DNA of 64,000 nucleotides, from assembly GCA_963921825.1 (NCBI GenBank), contig OY997591.1:52039825-52103824 (forward strand), read 5' to 3'. This DNA is from Erodium maritimum. Taxonomy: Eukaryota > Streptophyta > Magnoliopsida > Geraniales > Geraniaceae. A model generated the notes under the pieces. It searched no databases, was not told the DNA's origin, and saw only the letters and a list, made by a program, of their open reading frames with translations. The position numbers and the translations under genes were made by a program. Below, one piece after another: positions 1-11,629 of the stretch (positions within the stretch are counted from its first letter, which is position 1; each line of letters begins with the position of its first letter).

Positions 1-185
1 CTATTTCGTTGTATTTAAGCACACTGTGACTGAAGCAATAAACCATCAGTTCTACAAACAATCTCTTGCTTATTTACTTCGTTTTGCTCTGTTTTATTCT
101 TCTCTTTTTGTTACTGTAAATCACAACTTGATCATGATTGACTTTGATACATTGCTTTGCTCATGTTACTAACAATTATGATTCA
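1..185 (+). repeat. 5' LTR of copia element (partial)
   Basis: These bases match 4382-4566. The match runs past TAACA at 174 through TTCA at 185, and the primer binding site follows almost immediately. I therefore place the LTR end at 185 rather than 174. Confidence 0.85.
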
Positions 186-187
186 AT

Positions 188-199
188 TTGTATCAGAGC
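188..199 (+). promoter_or_regulatory. Primer binding site, tRNA-iMet type
   Basis: TTGTATCAGAGC differs at one base from TTGGTATCAGAGC, the usual plant copia site complementary to the 3' end of initiator tRNA-Met. It starts 2 bases after the LTR end. Confidence 0.8.
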
Positions 200-219
200 G
201 CCTTGGTTGAACCAAAGAA

Positions 220-3200
220 ATGACAGGAACATCACCAACGAAAGGAGGAGCGAGTGGCTCAGGATCCACGGTGAAAGGCCAGAACCGAAACGGACTTTCG
301 ATTGTGTATCCAATCCTGACAGAAGGGAACTATGGCTTCTAGTCAGCGAAGATGGAGGTCTACATGAAGGCCTTGGGTGTTTGGGCAGCAGTGGAAGGAG
401 CTGCCTCAGAAGAAAAGGATCAGGCCGTACTGGCCGTCATCCTCCAAGCCATCCCAGATGCGACCTTCATGGCGATCGCAGGGAAACGGACCACAAAGTC
501 GGCATGGGAAGCGATTCGTGACATGTATGTTGGAGAGGAGAGGGTGAAAGCAGCAAACCTGATGACGCTGAAGAGGAACCTCGACAAGCTGCAAATGAAT
601 GAGGGAGATTCAATGGCTGAATATGCAAAGAAATTGACAAACCTGGTAAGCGAAATTCGAATTTTGGGTTGTGAAATTATAGATGCTATGGCAGTCGAGA
701 AGCTATTCATCTCTGTCCCCGACTCATATCTACCCATTGTTGGAACCATTCAACAATGGGGAGACATAGGAAAGATTACCCTGTCTAAGGCAATTGGTCG
801 GTTGCGTGCGTTCGAAGCAACCATGAGGGGACGAAGCCAGGACAGAGAGGAGGAGAACCTGATGCTCACACGAGCTCAATGGAGGTCAATGGAAGCCAAG
901 GAGCGAGGTAGTGACCAAGGATGAGCTCGTGGACGAGGCAAGTCTCAGAGAACATGGAGGGGAGAAAGTAGCAACTGCCCACGAAAGGGCCAAGTGCAAA
1001 CCAGGTTCAGTAAAGCTAAAGTTAAGTGTTATAACTGTGGGGAATTGGGGCATTACTCTTATGAATGTAATGTTGCTAACTTTGCTGAGAGAGACGATGG
1101 TGATGAGAACGATGAACCATCGCTCTTAATGATTGTTAAGGATGTTCAGGAAGAAGATGAGAAGAAGCTGGTTCTACTCAACGAGGAGAAGGTCAGGCCT
1201 GAATTAGGAGAAAGAGGCATAGTAAAGAAGGATAACTGGTACCTTGATACGGGGGCGAGCAATCGCATGACTAGAAACAGAGATTGCTTCGCTAGTCTTG
1301 ATGATAAGATGAAAGGCTCAGTACGGTTCGGAGATGGCTCGCTCGTGGAGATAAAAGGCAAAGGAACTGTGATCCTACAAGGTGCGAATCAAGAGCATCG
1401 AGCACTAACGGGAGTCTTCTATATTCCAAAGCTAAGAAGCAATATTATCAGTTTGGGGCAGCTCAATGAAACCGGATACAAGGTGGTGATCGAGGGAGGC
1501 ATGCTCAGAATCACTGACAGAGCTTGCCAACTGATAGCGAAAGTAAGCAAGTCTTAAAATTGCCTTTACATTCTGCAAGTTAATTATGCAGCTCCAATTT
1601 GTCTTCTCACCAATCTGGATCAGAAAGAATGGCTATGGCACACACGCCTTGGCCATCCTAATTTTCAAAGCCTAAAGGAGATGGCGAAGCTTGGTTTTGT
1701 CACTGGACTGCCTGACATAGCACACCCAGAACAGCTATGCGAAGCTTGCTTGGTAGGCAAGCAAAAGAGATCCAGCTTCCCTCACTCAGTCAAATATCGA
1801 GCTACTCAAATTTTGGAGCTGATCCATGCTGATTTGTGTGGCCCTATTGCACCAGAAACAACCTCGGGTAACAAATACTTCTTCCTTCTTGTTGATGATC
1901 ACTCACGATTCATGTGGACTTTTCTCTTAAAAAGCAAAGGCCAAGCTTTTGATGAATTCAGAAAATTCAAAGCCAAGGTGGAAAATGAAAGCGGGATGAA
2001 GATTTTGGTGCTTAGGACCGATCGTGGGGGAGAGTTTATGTCAAAGGAGTTCATTGCTTACTGCAGCGAACACGGGATCAATCGCCATTTCTCAGCACCT
2101 AGGACGCCACAGCAGAATGGCGTGGCAGAAAGGAGGAATCAATCCATTGTAGGGACTGCAAGATGCTTAATGAAGGACAAGGAGTTACCTGGGAGATTCT
2201 GGGGAGAGGCCATAGTCACTGCGACGTATCTCCTTAACAGAACCATGACAAAAAGCGTAGAGATGATGACCCCATACGAGGCTTGGCACAAGAGGAAGCC
2301 TTCAGTCGAGCACTTGAAGGTGTTTGGCTGCATTGCACACATCAAGGTAACCACTCAATTGAAGAAACTAGATGACAAGAGTGTTAATGTTGTTTTTATT
2401 GGCTATGAACCAGGATCCAAAGCGTATAGGTTCTATGATCTAAACACAAAAAGGCTTGTGATTAGTAGAGATGCAGTGTTTGAAGAAAACAAGTGCTGGA
2501 GCTGGAAAGCAGAGGCAACTCCTTCTTTGTCGACCTGGAAGAAGAAGACAATTTAGATGCTGAAGCTCCTCCCATCACAACTGAAGCTGACTCTAAGAGC
2601 TCCTCAGACTCAGAAGGCCCTGTTAGAATGCGCTCGTTGAGCGACATTTATGAAGAAACCTCTCCAATTGAGTCTGAACTTTCAGGACTCTGCCTCTTGA
2701 GCTCAGAAGAACCGAGGAATGCAGAAGAGGCACTATCAAACCACCATTGGAGGCAAGCCATGGAAGAAGAGATGGCTGCCATTATGGAGAACAAGACGTG
2801 GGAGCTGACACCACTACCTCAAGGAAAGAAGGAGATAGGACTGAAATGGGTCTTCAAGCTGAAAAAGAATCCAGAACGGGAGATTGTAAAATACAAAGCA
2901 AGACTAGTGGCAAAGGGATATGTTCAGAAGGAAGGCCTTGACTATGAAGAAGTTTATGCACCTGTAGCAAGGATGGAAACGATCAGATTAATGATGTCTT
3001 TTGCAGGGAAGAATGGCTGGCAAGTGCACCACATGGATGTCAAGTCAGCATTTCTGAATGGGGAGCTGAAAGAAGAGGTATATGTAGCACAACCCATTGG
3101 TTTTATAAGCAAAACTAACCCTTATGCTGTATTAAAGCTTAGGAAAGCACTCTATGGCTTAAAGCAAGCCCCAAGAGCTTGGAACACTAAGTTAGATCAG

Positions 3201-4241
3201 ACATTGCTCTCACTTGGCTTTGTTCGAAGTAAGTTAGAACATGCTGTGTATACCAGATATAAAGGGAACTCAATTCTGATGATTGGTGTCTATGTAGATG
3301 ATCTTATCATCACAGTTGCCAAGATAGAAGAAATCAACAAATTCAAGAAGCAAATGGGAGATATCTTCTGCATGAGCGACCTAGGTTTGCTATCTTATTA
3401 CTTGGGTTTGGAAGTTACACAAGGAAATGGAGGTATTCAGTTATGTCAGACTAGTTATGCTTCAAAATTGCTAATGATCGCAGGGTTAAATGACTGTAAT
3501 AGTTGTGCTACACCAATGGAGTACAAGCTGAAGCTAACCAAAGATGAAGGCACGCCTGTAGATCCAACCATGTATAGAAGCCTTGTGGGGAGTCTGAGAT
3601 ATCTTGTGAACATAAGGCCGGACATCTCTTTCTCAGTTGGCATGGTGAGCAGATATATGGAGAAGCCAACGACGCTTCACTTATCAGCAGTGAAGCACAT
3701 TCTCAGGTATATAAAAGGAACCCTCACTTATGGTTTAAGCTATCAAAAATCAGCCGCAGAATCATTGTTGAAAGGGTTTAGTGACGGTGATCTTGCTGGA
3801 GATCAAGATGATCGCAAGAGCACTTCTGGTTTTCTCTTCTACCATGGATCAAGTATGATCACATGGACCTCACAAAAACAAAAGGTGGTAGCTCTGTCAT
3901 CTTGTGAGGCCGAGTACATTGTTGTTACAGCTGCAGCATGCAAAGGACTCTGGCTCAACAGATTGATCAGTGAGCTAGAAAACAAGGAAGAAGGTAAGTT
4001 TGAGCTCAATGTCGACAACAAATCTACAATTCAACTCAGCAAGAATCCGGTTTACCATAGTCGTAGCAAGCATATTGAGATCAAATACCATTTCATTCGC
4101 GATCATGTTGAGGTGGGAAGAATTGACATGACTCATGTGCCCTCACAAGACCAGAAAGCAGACATACTGACCAAGCTACTGGGAAGAATCAAGTTCGAGG
4201 AACAAAGAGGAAAGTTGGGGATTCAGAACTTGCAAGATTAG
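220..4241 (+). pseudogene. Copia gag-pol polyprotein, broken
   Basis: The likely start is the ATG at 220, in frame with the gag sequence. In order I see a UBN2-type gag (about 350-830), a CCHC zinc knuckle CYNCGELGHYSYEC (about 1030-1070), a protease with LDTGAS (about 1240), a pre-integrase WHTRLGHPN motif (about 1635), an integrase core with its D, D and E residues (HADLCGP, RTDRGGEF, NGVAERRN), a reverse transcriptase with YVDDLI (about 3290), and RNase H ending at 4241. In-frame stops lie at 340-342, 922-924 and 1555-1557. A single-base frame change falls between the integrase tail and reverse transcriptase (about 2493-2555). All domains are otherwise recognisable, so the element cannot make its proteins but could be mobilised in trans. 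Confidence 0.93.
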
Positions 4242-4250
4242 GGGGGAGAT
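4241..4250 (+). promoter_or_regulatory. Polypurine tract of copia element
   Basis: GGGGGGAGAT lies directly before the 3' LTR and is the expected plus-strand priming site. It overlaps the last base of the pol stop codon. Confidence 0.85.
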
Positions 4251-4566
4251 TGTCAGAATAATCTTGATTGGTTCTACTAAGATTCAGTCAATTTGGGTCT
4301 TTTGTTAGTCAAATAAGGTTGTTAATTTGTTTCCTTATTATTAGCATTCAAAGATTCAGTTGTTACTGAAGATTTCCTTTACTATTTCGTTGTATTTAAG
4401 CACACTGTGACTGAAGCAATAAACCATCAGTTCTACAAACAATCTCTTGCTTATTTACTTCGTTTTGCTCTGTTTTATTCTTCTCTTTTTGTTACTGTAA
4501 GTCACAACTTGATCATGATTGACTTTACTACATTGCTTTGCTCATGTTACTAACAATTATGCTTCA
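4251..4566 (+). repeat. 3' LTR of copia element
   Basis: This 316-bp LTR starts TGTCAGAATAATC and ends CTTCA. A TATA-like tGTATTTAAG lies near 4391-4400. The last ten bases double as the final codons and stop of the truncated F-box reading frame on the other strand. Confidence 0.88.
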
Positions 4567-5825
4567 TATACCTGAACGTTCTCTCCTGGCGCAACATCTT
4601 TGAGGGAAGCAATAGTAGGAATATGAGCAACAACTTCAAACTGCGTATCTTGAGATAAAGGACTAATCACTCGAAAGCATTGCCGCTCGGGATCACAGAG
4701 CACAAGAGAACGCTTATCAAGAACCATCAACACTTCACCGCTCTCCAAAACCATCAACACCTTACAGTAAAGCCACCCTGCACTGCGCTGACACATAGAG
4801 TTGAACACCACCAAATCTTTAGTCCACGACTCCTCGATGCCGTACTCCTTCATCACCCATATCTCAATCACTCCCGGATCTCCGAACCGACACACCGACA
4901 GACAACCTCGTACCACGCCAAGACTCCTCTTCCCGGCATCCGACCCATCAAGTCTGGGACCTCGGACCGACCCGAACCGCTCCGTATCCAAGTTGAAAGT
5001 ATTGTAAGGCTCGTCGTAGTAAGTATCCCAATGAACGGTTCCGTTCAAGAACGAGCTGGAAGTCGTGCGGTGAGAGAACTTGCACGCGTCGCCGAGACTT
5101 CTCCACGCCGTCGTCCCTTCTCCGAGGGTGTACACTTGTGCCGTGCGGCTGAGGACGGTGGAACGGAATCGAATGCCGTGGAATAACGTGACTTGCACGA
5201 CTCGTACCACCTTGTACTTGTTGATCACTTGGCTGTAACCGAAACCGTGAGCAACGATTCGGGAATAGCCGCCTTGGCATTTGGGAAGGGTTATGAACTC
5301 CCCCGAGACGGGGTTGCATACGTAGATAGGGTCGTTGGTTTCGGGTTCATACAAGGAGAGAAGCCCTTTGCAGGAGTTTACGAGGCCGAAGTCGAGGTTG
5401 GGGAGGTTGGTTCCTGGTTCGAAGGTGAGCAAGAAGTTGTCCTGGTCGGGCTTGGGGTCACATCGAAAGTATGCGGATGAATTGACTTCTTGATATACAT
5501 TTTGATACCTCCGCCTATTAACTTGAGCTTTTGGGTTTGGTTGGGTTTTAACAGAGTGGTTGGTGTAAGTTGTGAGGTCGAAGAGGTGGGACGATTTGGG
5601 GTGGATGTTGGCGCCGCGTCGGGCGGGAGGGTTTGTGGGATGGAGGAGGAGAGTTATGGGTGCTGCGGAGGGGTAGAGGTGGTTGATGAAGTAATTGGTG
5701 GAGAGAAGCTCAAACCATAGCTTGCAAACGCATCTGCAGAACAAGATGGATTTGATGGGGAGTCTTGACAAGACGTCGGTGATGAGGTGTGGTGGGAGGT
5801 GCGACATGCTTGACTGACAACTCAT
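4557..5825 (-). CDS. F-box protein with F-box-associated domain, C-terminus cut by copia LTR
   Basis: F-box proteins act as substrate receptors of SCF ubiquitin ligases; this one is likely nuclear or cytosolic. An uninterrupted frame of 422 codons runs from the chosen ATG at 5825. An upstream ATG at 5960 exists, but the 45 residues it adds are unlike the family, while the F-box follows 5825 at the usual distance. The F-box spans about residues 9-42 (LPPHLITDVLSRLP, then CRCVCKLW). An FBA-type region follows with SCKGLLSLYEP, VCNPVSGEFITLP and LNGTVHW, as in plant CPR30/At3g07870-like proteins. No intron is evident. The last codons (Glu-Ala-stop) fall inside the copia LTR, so the native C-terminus, probably short, is lost. 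A gypsy element sits about 210 bp upstream of the start. It may still be expressed, or it may be a recent pseudogene. Confidence 0.85.
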   Translation of the reverse strand: MSCQSSMSHLPPHLITDVLSRLPIKSILFCRCVCKLWFELLSTNYFINHLYPSAAPITLLLHPTNPPARRGANIHPKSSHLFDLTTYTNHSVKTQPNPKAQVNRRRYQNVYQEVNSSAYFRCDPKPDQDNFLLTFEPGTNLPNLDFGLVNSCKGLLSLYEPETNDPIYVCNPVSGEFITLPKCQGGYSRIVAHGFGYSQVINKYKVVRVVQVTLFHGIRFRSTVLSRTAQVYTLGEGTTAWRSLGDACKFSHRTTSSSFLNGTVHWDTYYDEPYNTFNLDTERFGSVRGPRLDGSDAGKRSLGVVRGCLSVCRFGDPGVIEIWVMKEYGIEESWTKDLVVFNSMCQRSAGWLYCKVLMVLESGEVLMVLDKRSLVLCDPERQCFRVISPLSQDTQFEVVAHIPTIASLKDVAPGENVQVYEA

Positions 5826-6034
5826 TTTGGGTGTTCTTGCTATGGTGTTTGGAAAATGATACCATGTGATATGAAGAAAACTAAGATGGGGGAGTATGTA
5901 TTTGGAAATGGCATTTGTAGCCGGCGGACTGATTATTAATAAGAAAATCGATATATTCATTCATAGGTTGAAACGTTCTACTGATTCTTTTAATGGTTTG
6001 GTGTCATCATGCTGTTTGGACAATCTCTAAATTG
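5826..6034 (-). promoter_or_regulatory. Remaining proximal promoter of the F-box gene
   Basis: This is the only native upstream DNA left before the gypsy insertion. The rest of the promoter would lie beyond 11624, about 5.6 kb away. I saw no clear TATA box. The longer reading frame into 5960 is treated as untranslated. Confidence 0.45.
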
Positions 6035-6320
6035 TGTTAGGTAGTCTGAGGATCACGTTTTCAATAGGGCTTATTTCTGTATTGGGTTTTAGTTGATTTT
6101 AAGTTGGGTTTTTTATCCAGCCATGTCCCATGGCCTAGTTGTAATTCTCTTTATATGTTGCAGAAGAAATGAAAGAAAGACAGAACATTCTCAACATTTC
6201 CACACTCCTCCTATCTTGTCTTCTTCCTCTTCCTCTCTCTCTACCTCACTCCCTCTCTACTCTACCCTCTAACCCTAGCTTGGGATCTGTCGCCGCACCC
6301 ATTCCAAGAAATACCTAACA
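6035..6320 (+). repeat. 5' LTR of the Reina-like element
   Basis: It starts TGTTAGGTAG and ends CCTAACA. A TATA-like TTTATATG is near 6151-6158, and a CT-rich stretch lies near 6205-6270. It matches 11341-11624 with scattered substitutions. Confidence 0.93.
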
Positions 6321-6332
6321 TTGGTATCAGAC
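6321..6332 (+). promoter_or_regulatory. Primer binding site, tRNA-iMet type
   Basis: TTGGTATCAGAC follows the LTR with no gap. Its first 11 bases match the standard tRNA-iMet complement. Confidence 0.8.
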
Positions 6333-6350
6333 TTTCGATTCAGGCACACT

Positions 6351-9300
6351 ATGTCAACTTCAGTATCCAACAAAGCCTTACAGGAAGAAATTGCTGCTAC
6401 CAACAATGAGGTCTTGTTGATAAAAGACTCTGTTGTCGATTTGCAGACAAAAATGACTGATATGACCAAGTTGCTTCAAGCTTTGGTCGACAAGCTTCTA
6501 GAGACCACGCCACAGCGCCATTATACCTCAGTTCCTCCGTCGCCAGCTCCGGCGCCATTTTCGCCCACTCCGGTGGTCCAAAATTCGATCTTGGGCGCTC
6601 CTTCGGATTCCGGCCAGGAACCCCCGGGGAGACGAGAACCTCGACCCCGTCACCCACCACGATTCGATGGAAGCGATTTCGCTGGTTGGGAGCTGAAGTT
6701 TCTCCATCACTGCATCTCTGAAGGAGTCCCTGAGCCTGAAATGGTTCACGAGGTGGTCCTTGGCTTTGAAGAAGCAGCTCTACGCCATCATCTTCACCTC
6801 ACAAAGCAGCTCGCTTCCAAGGGTATTACCCAAATCACTTGGCCTGAGTATCTTGAGGCTCTCCGACGTCGATTCACCGACGGAGAGTACACAGACTATA
6901 TGTCTGAGCTAGCCCATTTGCGCCATGATGGCTCGGTTGAGGACTATTACCAAGCTTTTCAGGGTATAGTCACTCATCTTACCCTCTTTGATAAGGATTC
7001 TTTGGCAATGTTCATCAGCCACTTACGTCCTGATATTGAGGATGGAGTACGAATGCATTTCCCAGCTGATATCAACCAGGCCGTGATAATGGCCAAACGC
7101 TTGGAAAGGAGGGGTTTTTCATCGTCTCGCCCTCCTCCTCTAGCGAGTTTCAAAGGTCCCTCTTTTCGCTCAACCCAATACTAAGCACCACCAAAACACC
7201 ACCCTTTGCCACCCACAAAGCCTTTCCCCACAACTCCAAAACCACACATTCCACCCACAGCCGCTCAACGCCAATTGCGAGACGAGAGATATAGGAAGGG
7301 TCTCTGCGTTTGGTGCGGGGACAAGTTCTTAAGGGAACACAGGTGTACCAAATCGCAATTGTTCCAATTGCTCATGGAAAATGATTCTATCACTCAGCTG
7401 GACGGTGATATTTTTGTAGACTGTGTTTCTTCCTTAGAACCAACCCAGGATGAAGAGGTTGATCTTTCCCACAATGGTCATGTTATTTCACTCCATGCCT
7501 TGTGTGGTTTAGCGGGCTATAAGACCATGACCATACACGGTTTGATCAACAAGCAATCAGTGACTGTTTTAGTCGATTCTGGAAGCACTCATAACTTCAT
7601 CACCTCATCAACGGTCAAGCGTATCCGTTGCCCAACCGCCCCAACTTCGGACGTCACAGTCTCAGTTGCTAATGGGGATAAACTCTCTACAGGCTCTCGT
7701 TGCTCCGGGCTGACTTGGAACATGAATGGTCTGGCATTCACCTCGGAGTTTTTGGTCCTCCCAGTGAAGGGTTGTGACTTGATTCTTGGGGTCCAATGTG
7801 CAACACCCCGCCGTGCCCCACACAGAGCCCCATGCGCGGCGATGTTAGGTCTGCAACCCAATACACCCAAACCCCTCTGGTGTATTTGTCTGTGGACAAT
7901 ACACCAGAGGGGTTGGGGTGTATCGGGCTGCAGACCTAACATCGCCGCGCGTGGGGCCCTGTGTGGGGCACGACGGGGTGTTACAAAAAAGTGCACTTTT
8001 TTTGTAACATCCCGCCGTCCAAGACAGGACCCCACGCGCGGCGATGTTAGGTTTGCAGCCCGATACACCCCAACCCCTCTGGTGTATTGTCCACAGACAA
8101 ATACCAACCTAGGTTGGTATTTGTCTGTGGACAATACACCAGAGGGGTTGGGGTGTATTGGGCTGCAGACCTAACATTGCCGCGTGTGGGGCCCTGTGTG
8201 GGACGGCGGGGTGTTACACAATGGCTGGTCACCTTTGGTCCCATTCTATGGGATTTCTCTAACCTCACAATGGAGTTCAACCTCAATGATAGTTGGGTGA
8301 AATTGTCAGGCATCCCTCTAGGCGCGGTTTCTTGGTCCTCCCGCAAGCAATGCAATCGACTTGATTGTGAGAGCAACACCATTTCAGTATTTGCTTGCTC
8401 TAGAGTTACACCTCCAGCACTGAGAGAAACTCCTTCCCAATGAGTCCTGCCTTCAATTCTGATCCAAATCCCTGCCTTGTTATCGGATTTTGATGCTATG
8501 TTTTCGGAACCTAAAGGGTTGCCGCCGTCAAGGACACATGATCATGGTATCCAGCTTCATCCGGATGCCAGGGCAGTCAAATTAAGGCATTACCGTTATC
8601 CATCAGTCCAGAAGACTGAATTGGAAAAGATTGTAGTTGAAATGCTTGAGAGTGGCATTGTCCGGCCAAGTACTAGCGAGTTCGCTTTCCCGATTATCCT
8701 TGTGAAGAAGAAGGACCATACTTGGCGCCTCTGTATGGATTATCGCATACTGAACGCCATGACAGTGAAAGAAAAATTTCCCATCCCCTTGGTTGAAGAG
8801 CTCTTGGACGAGTTACATGGAGCTTGTGTATTCACCAAACTTGATCTTCGAGCGGACTATCACCAGATTCTGATGAAAGAGGCTGACATTCATAAGACGA
8901 CATTCTGTACGCATTCGGGCCATTATGAGTTCCTCGTGATGCCCTATGGGCTCACGAATGCACCGTCCATGTTCCAATCGCTCATGAACGACATTTTCAG
9001 ACCCTTGCTCCGTAAGTGTGTGCTTGTATTTTTTTGATGATGTGTTGGTGTTTTCAAACTCTCTAGAGGATCATGCGATACATCTCAAGCTCGTATTCGA
9101 GATCCTCAGTTCGGAGCATTTGTGTCTTAAGAGATCAAAGTGTGTGTTTGCAGCCTCAGATATTGAGTATTTGGGCCATGTTATTGGTCGTGAGGGGGTA
9201 GCCATGGATGCTAGAAAGGTTTCTGCAGTGCTAGATTGGCCAATTCCTTGTACAATCAAGCAGCTTCGTGGTTTTTTGGGCCTTACTGGGTACTATCGCA

Positions 9301-11312
9301 GGTTCATCAAGAGTTATGGTTCTATAGCTAAACCATTAACTGATCTATTGAAAAAGGATGCTTTCTTTTGGTCAACAGAAGCAACCTTGGCTTTTGAATC
9401 TCTGAAATTAGCTACTACTTCAGCTCATGTCCTAGCTTTGCCGGATTTCTCCATTACTTTTGTGCTTGAAACTGATGCCTCGAGCATTGGTCTGGGAGCT
9501 GTTCTCACTCAACTGGGAAGGCCAATTGCTTATTTCAGCAGAGCCTTGGGCATTAGACAGCGGGCGTTATCAGTTTATGAGAAAGAGATGCTGGCAGGAA
9601 TTCTTGCGGCCAAGCATTGGAGTTCCTATCTAATGGGCAGACATTTCATTATAAAAACAGATCACCAGAGTCTACAATTCCTTCTTGACCAACGCACATC
9701 GACTCCGACACAACTGAAATGGGTAATTAAGATGATGGGATACGACTTCGAAATTCATTTTCGAAAAGGGTCTTCCAATGTGGTGGCTGATGCTCTCACT
9801 CGCAGGTATGACATTGAGCCCTTACATTCAGATGTGCCTTCTAATGTCTCTGTCCTTGCGATATTTTCCATTTCTTCTGATCTTTTGGACCGAATTCGCC
9901 ATTCATGGTCTGAGGATCCCAAGCTTCAGGCCTTGATTCTGAGATTGCAGCAAGATCCTTCTACAGTCAGTCATTATGCTTGGTAACACAATCAACTCTT
10001 CCGAAAAGGGAAGCTCATGGTCGGTCACGACAACACTCTTAGAGATGATAGCATTACTCATTTCCATGCTAGTGCTACAGGTGGTCATTCTGGGGTTCAT
10101 GCCACTTATAAACGATTGGCTTCCCATTTCTACTGGAAAAGGCTCAAGAAGGACGTTGCCAAACTGATATCCTCCTGTGCTATCTGTCAAGCTAGCAAGC
10201 CTGATTTAGCTGCTTCTCCTGGCTTATTGCAGCCCCTAGACATTCCCCATCATGTCTGGTCGGATATCTCCATGGATTTTGTTGAGGGTCTCCCGAAATC
10301 ACATGGCTTCGAAGTGATAATGGTGATAGTTGATCGACTTTCAAAATCAGCCCATTTTGTTCCACTGAAACACCCATTTACAGCTGTGACAGTCGCCCAA
10401 TCCTTCCTCGACACTGTGTTTCGTCTCCACGGCATGCCAGCTTCAATTGTGAGCGATCGAGACAAAATTTTTGTTTCCTCTTTCTGTCGCGAGTTATGTC
10501 GTCTCCAGCACACCACACAAAAGATGTCCTCCTCCTATCATCCTCAAACTGACGGGCAAACGGAGGTTGTGAATCGTTCCTTGGAAACATATCTCCGTTG
10601 TATGTGCTCGGACAGTCCTCAATCCTGGTCGAAATGGTTACCAATGGCTGAATATTGGTATAATACGTCTTTCCACTCGACCATCCAAATGTCGCCTTAT
10701 GAAGCCCTCTATGGCCAGCCTCTCCCGACCCATTTGCCATATCTCACTGGTTCTTCCACAGTAGATGTGGTTGATCAAAGTTTGTCTTCTCGTGAAGAAG
10801 CCCTGAAGCTCCTTCGGTTCCATTTGCAGCGCGCCCAATCGCGCATGAAAAGCCAGGCTGACAAGAAACGCACTAACAGAGAGTTCAGAGTCGACGATTG
10901 TGTTCTGGTCAAACTCCAACCTTATCGGCAGAGCACAATTGCCCGTCGCATTTCCTAGAAATTGAGTCCAAAATACATTGGCCCCTTCAAAATATTGAAG
11001 AAAATTGGTTATGTGGCTTATACCCTCGATCTTCCCTCTGGCGCGAAGGTACACCCGACGTTCCATGTTTCCCAGCTGAAGAAACATGTCGGCCCCGTCA
11101 TTTCACAAGTTCCCTTGCCTTAGATTGCTTCTGATGGACTCATTGCTCGGGTTCCAGTTCATATTCTTGATCGTCGAGTTGCAAAGCGAGGTAACAGGGC
11201 TGCGACTCAGCTCCTCATTCAGTGGTCTGATGGCACTCCAGATGATGCTTCATGGGAATACATGTTTGATTTGCAGAGATCATATCCACAGTTTGACATC
11301 ACCTCTTCATGA
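6351..11312 (+). pseudogene. Gypsy gag-pol polyprotein, broken
   Basis: It starts at the ATG at 6351; the frame opens upstream through the primer site without another ATG. Gag covers about 6351-7180. A CCHC-like knuckle (CVWCGDKFLREHRC) follows near 7305, then an aspartic protease motif VLVDSGSTHNF near 7565. Reverse transcriptase spans about 8540-9160, with FFDDVLVFS near 9025, then RNase H (about 9450-9800). The integrase has its HHCC zinc finger (about 10080-10190) and D, D, E positions (SMDFVEG, SDRDKIF, QTEVVNR), and a chromodomain-like end (DDASWEYMFDL) is near 11245. Damage: stops at 7182, 8441, 9984, 10956 and 11121; the foldback insertion at 7799-8218; and a one-base shift in a T run around 9027-9036, just before the catalytic Asp-Asp. 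Confidence 0.93.
7799..8218. mobile_element. Dimeric hairpin (foldback) element nested in gypsy pol
   Basis: The 420-bp insertion is flanked by a 5-bp duplication CAATG (7794-7798 and 8219-8223), and its removal would restore the protease-to-RT linker frame. Its ends are TGCAACACCCCGCCG and CGGCGGGGTGTTACA. It is built from two nearly complete hairpins, 7799-7985 and 8003-8218. Each begins TGYAACAYCCC and ends GGGGTGTTACA, and they are joined by a palindromic spacer AAAAAGTGCACTTTTTT. The loops differ: the second hairpin has an added palindrome around CCTAGG near 8109-8114. Open frames seen on both strands here are mirror images and not genes. I do not recognise the family; TG...CA ends with a 5-bp duplication are unusual for a terminal-inverted-repeat element. 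Confidence 0.88.
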
Positions 11313-11328
11313 GGACATGAAGTTCTGA

Positions 11329-11340
11329 AGGAAGGGGTAT
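11329..11340 (+). promoter_or_regulatory. Polypurine tract of gypsy element
   Basis: AGGAAGGGGTAT lies immediately upstream of the 3' LTR. Confidence 0.75.
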
Positions 11341-11624
11341 TGTTAGATAGCTTGAGGATCACGTTTTCAATAGGGCTTATTTCTGTATTGGGTTTTAGTT
11401 GATTTTAAGTTGGGCTTTTTATCCAGCCATGACCCATGGCCTAGTTGTAATTCTCTTTATATGTTGCAGAAGAAATGAGAGAAAGACATAACATTCTTAA
11501 CATTTCCACACTCCTCCTATCTTGTCTTCTTCCTCTCCCTCTCTCTACCTCACTCCATCTCTACTCTACCCTCTAACCCTAACCTGGGATCTGCTGCCGC
11601 ACCCATTCCAAGAAATACCTAACA
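11341..11624 (+). repeat. 3' LTR of the Reina-like element
   Basis: It starts TGTTAGATAG and ends CCTAACA, is 284 bp long and is followed by the duplication AATTG. It aligns along its whole length with the 5' LTR. Confidence 0.93.
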
Positions 11625-11629
11625 AATTG

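Larger units (their letters stand above)
1..4566 (+). mobile_element. Ty1/copia LTR retrotransposon, left end outside window
   Basis: The element has a partial 5' LTR, a primer binding site, a broken gag-pol with the copia order gag-protease-integrase-reverse transcriptase-RNase H, a purine tract and a complete 3' LTR. The first 185 bases align without gaps to 4382-4566 with four visible substitutions, so the insertion is fairly young although its coding region is already broken. Because the 5' end lies outside the window, the target-site duplication cannot be checked. The right end lies in the 3' end of the F-box gene. Confidence 0.95.
6035..11624 (+). mobile_element. Ty3/gypsy chromovirus, Reina-like, complete
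   Basis: This 5590-bp element is bounded by TG...CA LTRs and flanked by the perfect 5-bp target-site duplication AATTG (6030-6034 and 11625-11629). It has the gypsy order with integrase after reverse transcriptase/RNase H, short LTRs (286 and 284 bp) and a chromodomain-like C-terminal end. The Reina-like assignment rests on overall size, short LTRs and that end. The element contains a nested 420-bp foldback insertion. Confidence 0.93.

Noticed and set aside
4557..4566. Native C-terminus of the F-box protein
   Set aside because: These bases align with the other copia LTR, so the last codons come from the transposon.
7589..8443. Long open frames on both strands across the hairpin insertion
   Set aside because: They mirror each other because the DNA is palindromic, and they join gypsy frames by chance.
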